Positions 61,897 through 64,000 of a stretch of DNA of 64,000 bases are shown piece by piece (the stretch's first letter is position 1; each line of letters opens with the position of its first letter). Position numbers and translations under genes: made by a program. The notes below the pieces were generated by a model. That model was given only the letters and a program-made list of their open reading frames with translations. It ran no database searches and was not told the origin of the DNA. The DNA is from Dyadobacter sandarakinus (GTDB lineage: Bacteria > Bacteroidota > Bacteroidia > Cytophagales > Spirosomataceae). Location of the stretch: the NCBI RefSeq assembly GCF_016894445.1, contig NZ_CP056775.1:2978001-3042000 (forward strand), in the 5' to 3' direction.

Positions 61897-63264
61897 TCAG
61901 GATACTATTGATTGTTTGCTAAACTCCTTCACAAAATCACCAATATCAAAAACCTGTACCTGACCATTAAGTAATGCAGCAATCAATGAGCTTCCGACTG
62001 CACTTCTATACCCTGAGGCGCAATGAACCGCGATTGGTTTGTCAAGTGGAACTAACCCTATTTTTTCACGTATGTCGGCAAGGGGAATAGAAATGCTGCT
62101 TTCAAAAATTTTATCTTCAGCAGCTTCCGAAAGGTTTCTTACGTCGATAATGGAATACTTATTTTGATTCTGACGGAAGTGTACTTTATCCAGAAGTGGT
62201 GTTTGCAGCGGCGCAGGCCCCGCCACAAATGCTGATTTGATGGCTGGTTCGTATCCGATGGATGCCGTGCGCTCAATTAGCCTTTCTAAAACCTGCCAGG
62301 AGTCTCCGGTTAGGTAGAATGTTTCTTCTGGCTTGATGATACTTCCCAGCCAGGTCTCAAACTTCTTTCCATCCATCATGTTGACCGAATTGGGCAAATG
62401 TCCCTCTTTAAAAATTCGTTCATCACGGGTATCGATGATCAGAATGTTATCTTCCAAGCGATTTTGAGGCTCCGTCGTTAGGTTAATTCTCTTTACACCT
62501 TCGAGACCGGGTTTGAAATGCGCAGCACCTTTTTTATTAAGTGCAACATCGAACGGAAAATAGACGGGGATAAAAGGCTGGTCTGACGTAAGTCTTTGGA
62601 TAAAGTCCTCTTTGGTCATTTCTTGTAATGACCAGTTTGTAAGTTTCTCCTGCCCGATCGTGCTGCTGTTTGCATCGCTAAGCGCTTTTCCACAAAGTGT
62701 CCCTGCACCATGGGCCGGATAAAGCACAACAGCGTCGTCCAGGGTGAGAATCTTTTCGCGCAGAGAATCGTACATCTTCGTTGCGAGTTTCCCCCGCTGA
62801 CTGCTGGCATCACTATCCGATTCCCTCAGATCCGGACGGCCACAATCCCCAATAAACAGCGTATCCCCGCTGAAAATGGCCTTGGCGATGCCATTGTGCT
62901 CCAAAACAATTGAAATACTATCCTCGGAGTGCCCGGGGGTGTTCAAAGGTTTCAGCACAATCTTTCCAAACGAAAGCGAACTGCCATCATCGAAAGGGAT
63001 ATGGTCATAGCTTGCCCCGGTGTGGGCACTTGCGTAAATTGGAGAACTTGTTGTCTGACTGATTTCCAAGTGACTGCTGACGAAATCAGCATGTGAATGG
63101 GTTTCTATTACTGCAATGATCACTGCGCCATTCTGTGCAGCAAAATCGTAATATGGCTGCGGGTTCCGGGCTGGATCAATTAATACGACTTTGCTCTCAC
63201 ATTCGCTCAAAATAGCATAGCTGTAATGCGAAAGATATTGATCTTCAAATTGATGGATTTTCAT
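61897..63264 (-). CDS. Metallo-beta-lactamase-rhodanese fusion (persulfide dioxygenase-like)
   Basis: This is a 455-residue fusion. The N-terminal metallo-beta-lactamase domain (1 to 245) has VIETHSHADFVSSHLEI, NTPGHSEDSISIVL and FSGDTLFIGDCGRPDL, as in persulfide dioxygenases. Two rhodanese domains follow: the first (about 270 to 350) has IIDTRDERIFKEGHLPNSV without an active Cys, the second (about 365 to 450) has the active loop VHCASGYRSAVG. It oxidises or transfers persulfide sulfur. Confidence 0.9.
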   Translation of the reverse strand: MKIHQFEDQYLSHYSYAILSECESKVVLIDPARNPQPYYDFAAQNGAVIIAVIETHSHADFVSSHLEISQTTSSPIYASAHTGASYDHIPFDDGSSLSFGKIVLKPLNTPGHSEDSISIVLEHNGIAKAIFSGDTLFIGDCGRPDLRESDSDASSQRGKLATKMYDSLREKILTLDDAVVLYPAHGAGTLCGKALSDANSSTIGQEKLTNWSLQEMTKEDFIQRLTSDQPFIPVYFPFDVALNKKGAAHFKPGLEGVKRINLTTEPQNRLEDNILIIDTRDERIFKEGHLPNSVNMMDGKKFETWLGSIIKPEETFYLTGDSWQVLERLIERTASIGYEPAIKSAFVAGPAPLQTPLLDKVHFRQNQNKYSIIDVRNLSEAAEDKIFESSISIPLADIREKIGLVPLDKPIAVHCASGYRSAVGSSLIAALLNGQVQVFDIGDFVKEFSKQSIVS

Positions 63265-63312
63265 GATTCTCTTTTTTATTTCAAAAATGTAAAATCTAAT
63301 GTTGAGGAAGGA

Positions 63313-63726
63313 TTAGTGAGGTAACCATCGCCTGACCAGGCCATACAAGAATGTTCCGGCCAATGCCCCCGATATCACGATCAGCATCGACCAATAACCA
63401 AACCCCAGGTTTACGAACATAGGTCCCGGACAAGCCCCGGTCAACGCCCATCCCAAACCAAAAATGATACCCCCGAGCAAATACCGTAGCCAACGGCCGG
63501 TTTTGTCGTGAAATGTGATTGGATTGCCGCTGTAATCTTTAATGTGATAACGTTTGATCATAAAGACGGCGACAATGCCGACCAATAGCGCTGTACCGAT
63601 TATGCCGAACATATGAAATGACTGAAAGCGGAACATTTCCTGAATCCTGTACCAGGAGACGGCCTCGGATTTAGCCATCACTATGCCAAAAAGTACTCCG
63701 GTAACTATAAATTTTAAAGCTTTCAT
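63313..63726 (-). CDS. YeeE/YedE family transporter half (DUF6691)
   Basis: This is a 137-residue protein with four membrane helices and the conserved Cys motif GWALTGACPGPMFVNLGFGY. It is one half of a YeeE/YedE-type thiosulfate/sulfur transporter. The ATG at 63726 overlaps the upstream half by 4 bp; a longer reading has no family match. It precedes the rhodanese fusion. Confidence 0.85.
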   Translation of the reverse strand: MKALKFIVTGVLFGIVMAKSEAVSWYRIQEMFRFQSFHMFGIIGTALLVGIVAVFMIKRYHIKDYSGNPITFHDKTGRWLRYLLGGIIFGLGWALTGACPGPMFVNLGFGYWSMLIVISGALAGTFLYGLVRRWLPH

Positions 63727-64000
63727 AACTTGAAAAGAACAGGAAAAATAAGGTGGGTCATGGCAAGCCCGCCAATGAAAAAACCCACCACTGCGATCAG
63801 GGACGGAATTTGAAGGTTTGATAGCCCGCTGATTGCGTGACCTGATGTACATCCACCTGCATATCTGGATCCAAATCCAACCAGCACGCCGCCAGCCAAA
63901 AGAAGCAGAATTGTTTTTGGAGACGATAGAATTTGACGGCCGAATAGCTGATCAGGGTTCAGGCCCCCATCGAAGCTTATGCCAAGTTTATGCAAATCGG
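63723..64000 (-). CDS. YeeE/YedE transporter, C-terminal part, cut by window end
   Basis: The visible 92 codons read NPDQLFGRQILSSPKTILLL, VGFGSRYAGGCTSGHAISGL and SLIAVVGFFIGGLAMTHLIF. The Cys in GGCTSGH is the conserved sulfur-relay residue. The first part of the gene (roughly 90 to 100 residues with two membrane helices) lies beyond base 64000; the TTG at 63995 is not the likely start. Together with the DUF6691 half it imports thiosulfate or related sulfur. Confidence 0.85.
   Translation of the reverse strand, partial: DLHKLGISFDGGLNPDQLFGRQILSSPKTILLLLAGGVLVGFGSRYAGGCTSGHAISGLSNLQIPSLIAVVGFFIGGLAMTHLIFPVLFKL

Noticed and set aside
1-64000. CRISPR arrays, rRNA genes or complete insertion sequences
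   Set aside because: I saw no regularly spaced repeats, rRNA motifs or transposase genes in the window.

Overview
The window reads as chromosome from a Cytophagales bacterium of the phylum Bacteroidota, most likely Dyadobacter or a close relative. The evidence is a T9SS C-terminal sorting domain, a Rho factor with the long disordered insert usual in this phylum, a TraJ-TraK-TraM-TraN conjugation block of Bacteroidota type, DUF4835 and OstA-like proteins, TAnnTTTG-type -7 promoter elements and moderate GC. The genus is an inference from gene content.

Region 1 (1 to about 12,600) is the right-hand part of an integrative conjugative element. It holds three adjacent HEPN-type or HEPN-like genes, a deletion junction joining two 5'-truncated genes (an SRAP/YedK gene and a tra gene), a tra block (TerB/TraI-like, TraJ, TraK, TraL-like, TraM, TraN), small regulators, a DUF932 protein and a tyrosine integrase beside an intact tRNA-Ser(TGA). 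No VirB4-type TraG ATPase, coupling protein or relaxase is visible, so this copy may be defective unless they lie to the left.

Region 2 (about 12,600 to 48,370) is core chromosome. It carries tilS, an LPS-transport OstA-like protein, bamD, rpoZ, coaBC, recN, SCO and cytochrome c, lptC with an outer-membrane protein and coaX, rho, htpG, a TonB-type outer-membrane receptor, a 1-Cys peroxiredoxin, a cysteine desulfurase-XdhC-MocA molybdenum cofactor trio, the oxidative pentose phosphate operon gnd-zwf-pgl, and a small multidrug resistance (Gdx/SugE-type) exporter. The exporter is preceded by two perfect ACGG-loop hairpins that match the guanidine-II (mini-ykkC) riboswitch.

Region 3 (about 48,368 to beyond 64,000) is a second integrated element. 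It begins at a 42-nt 3' fragment of tRNA-Ala(GGC), which marks one attachment end. The backbone is a tyrosine integrase, an unknown 355-residue protein, an excisionase-like protein, a DUF5906-like helicase, a toprim primase-like protein, MobC, a relaxase and a small membrane protein. This is an integrative mobilizable element with its own candidate iteron origin (nine TGATGC/GCATCA hexamers) and a candidate oriT (three-way-junction inverted repeat). After an AT-rich gap there is a minus-strand sulfur-compound module: YeeE/YedE transporter halves, a metallo-beta-lactamase-rhodanese fusion, DUF202, a methyltransferase, LysR, DUF2892, a TsdA-like dihaem cytochrome, periplasmic DsrE and two solute-binding proteins. 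No second tRNA-Ala end is seen before 64,000, so the sulfur module is probably cargo of the element.

The observations most worth follow-up are the guanidine-II riboswitch in a Bacteroidota genome, the iteron and oriT structures of the mobilizable element, and the thiosulfate/persulfide module that appears to travel with it.
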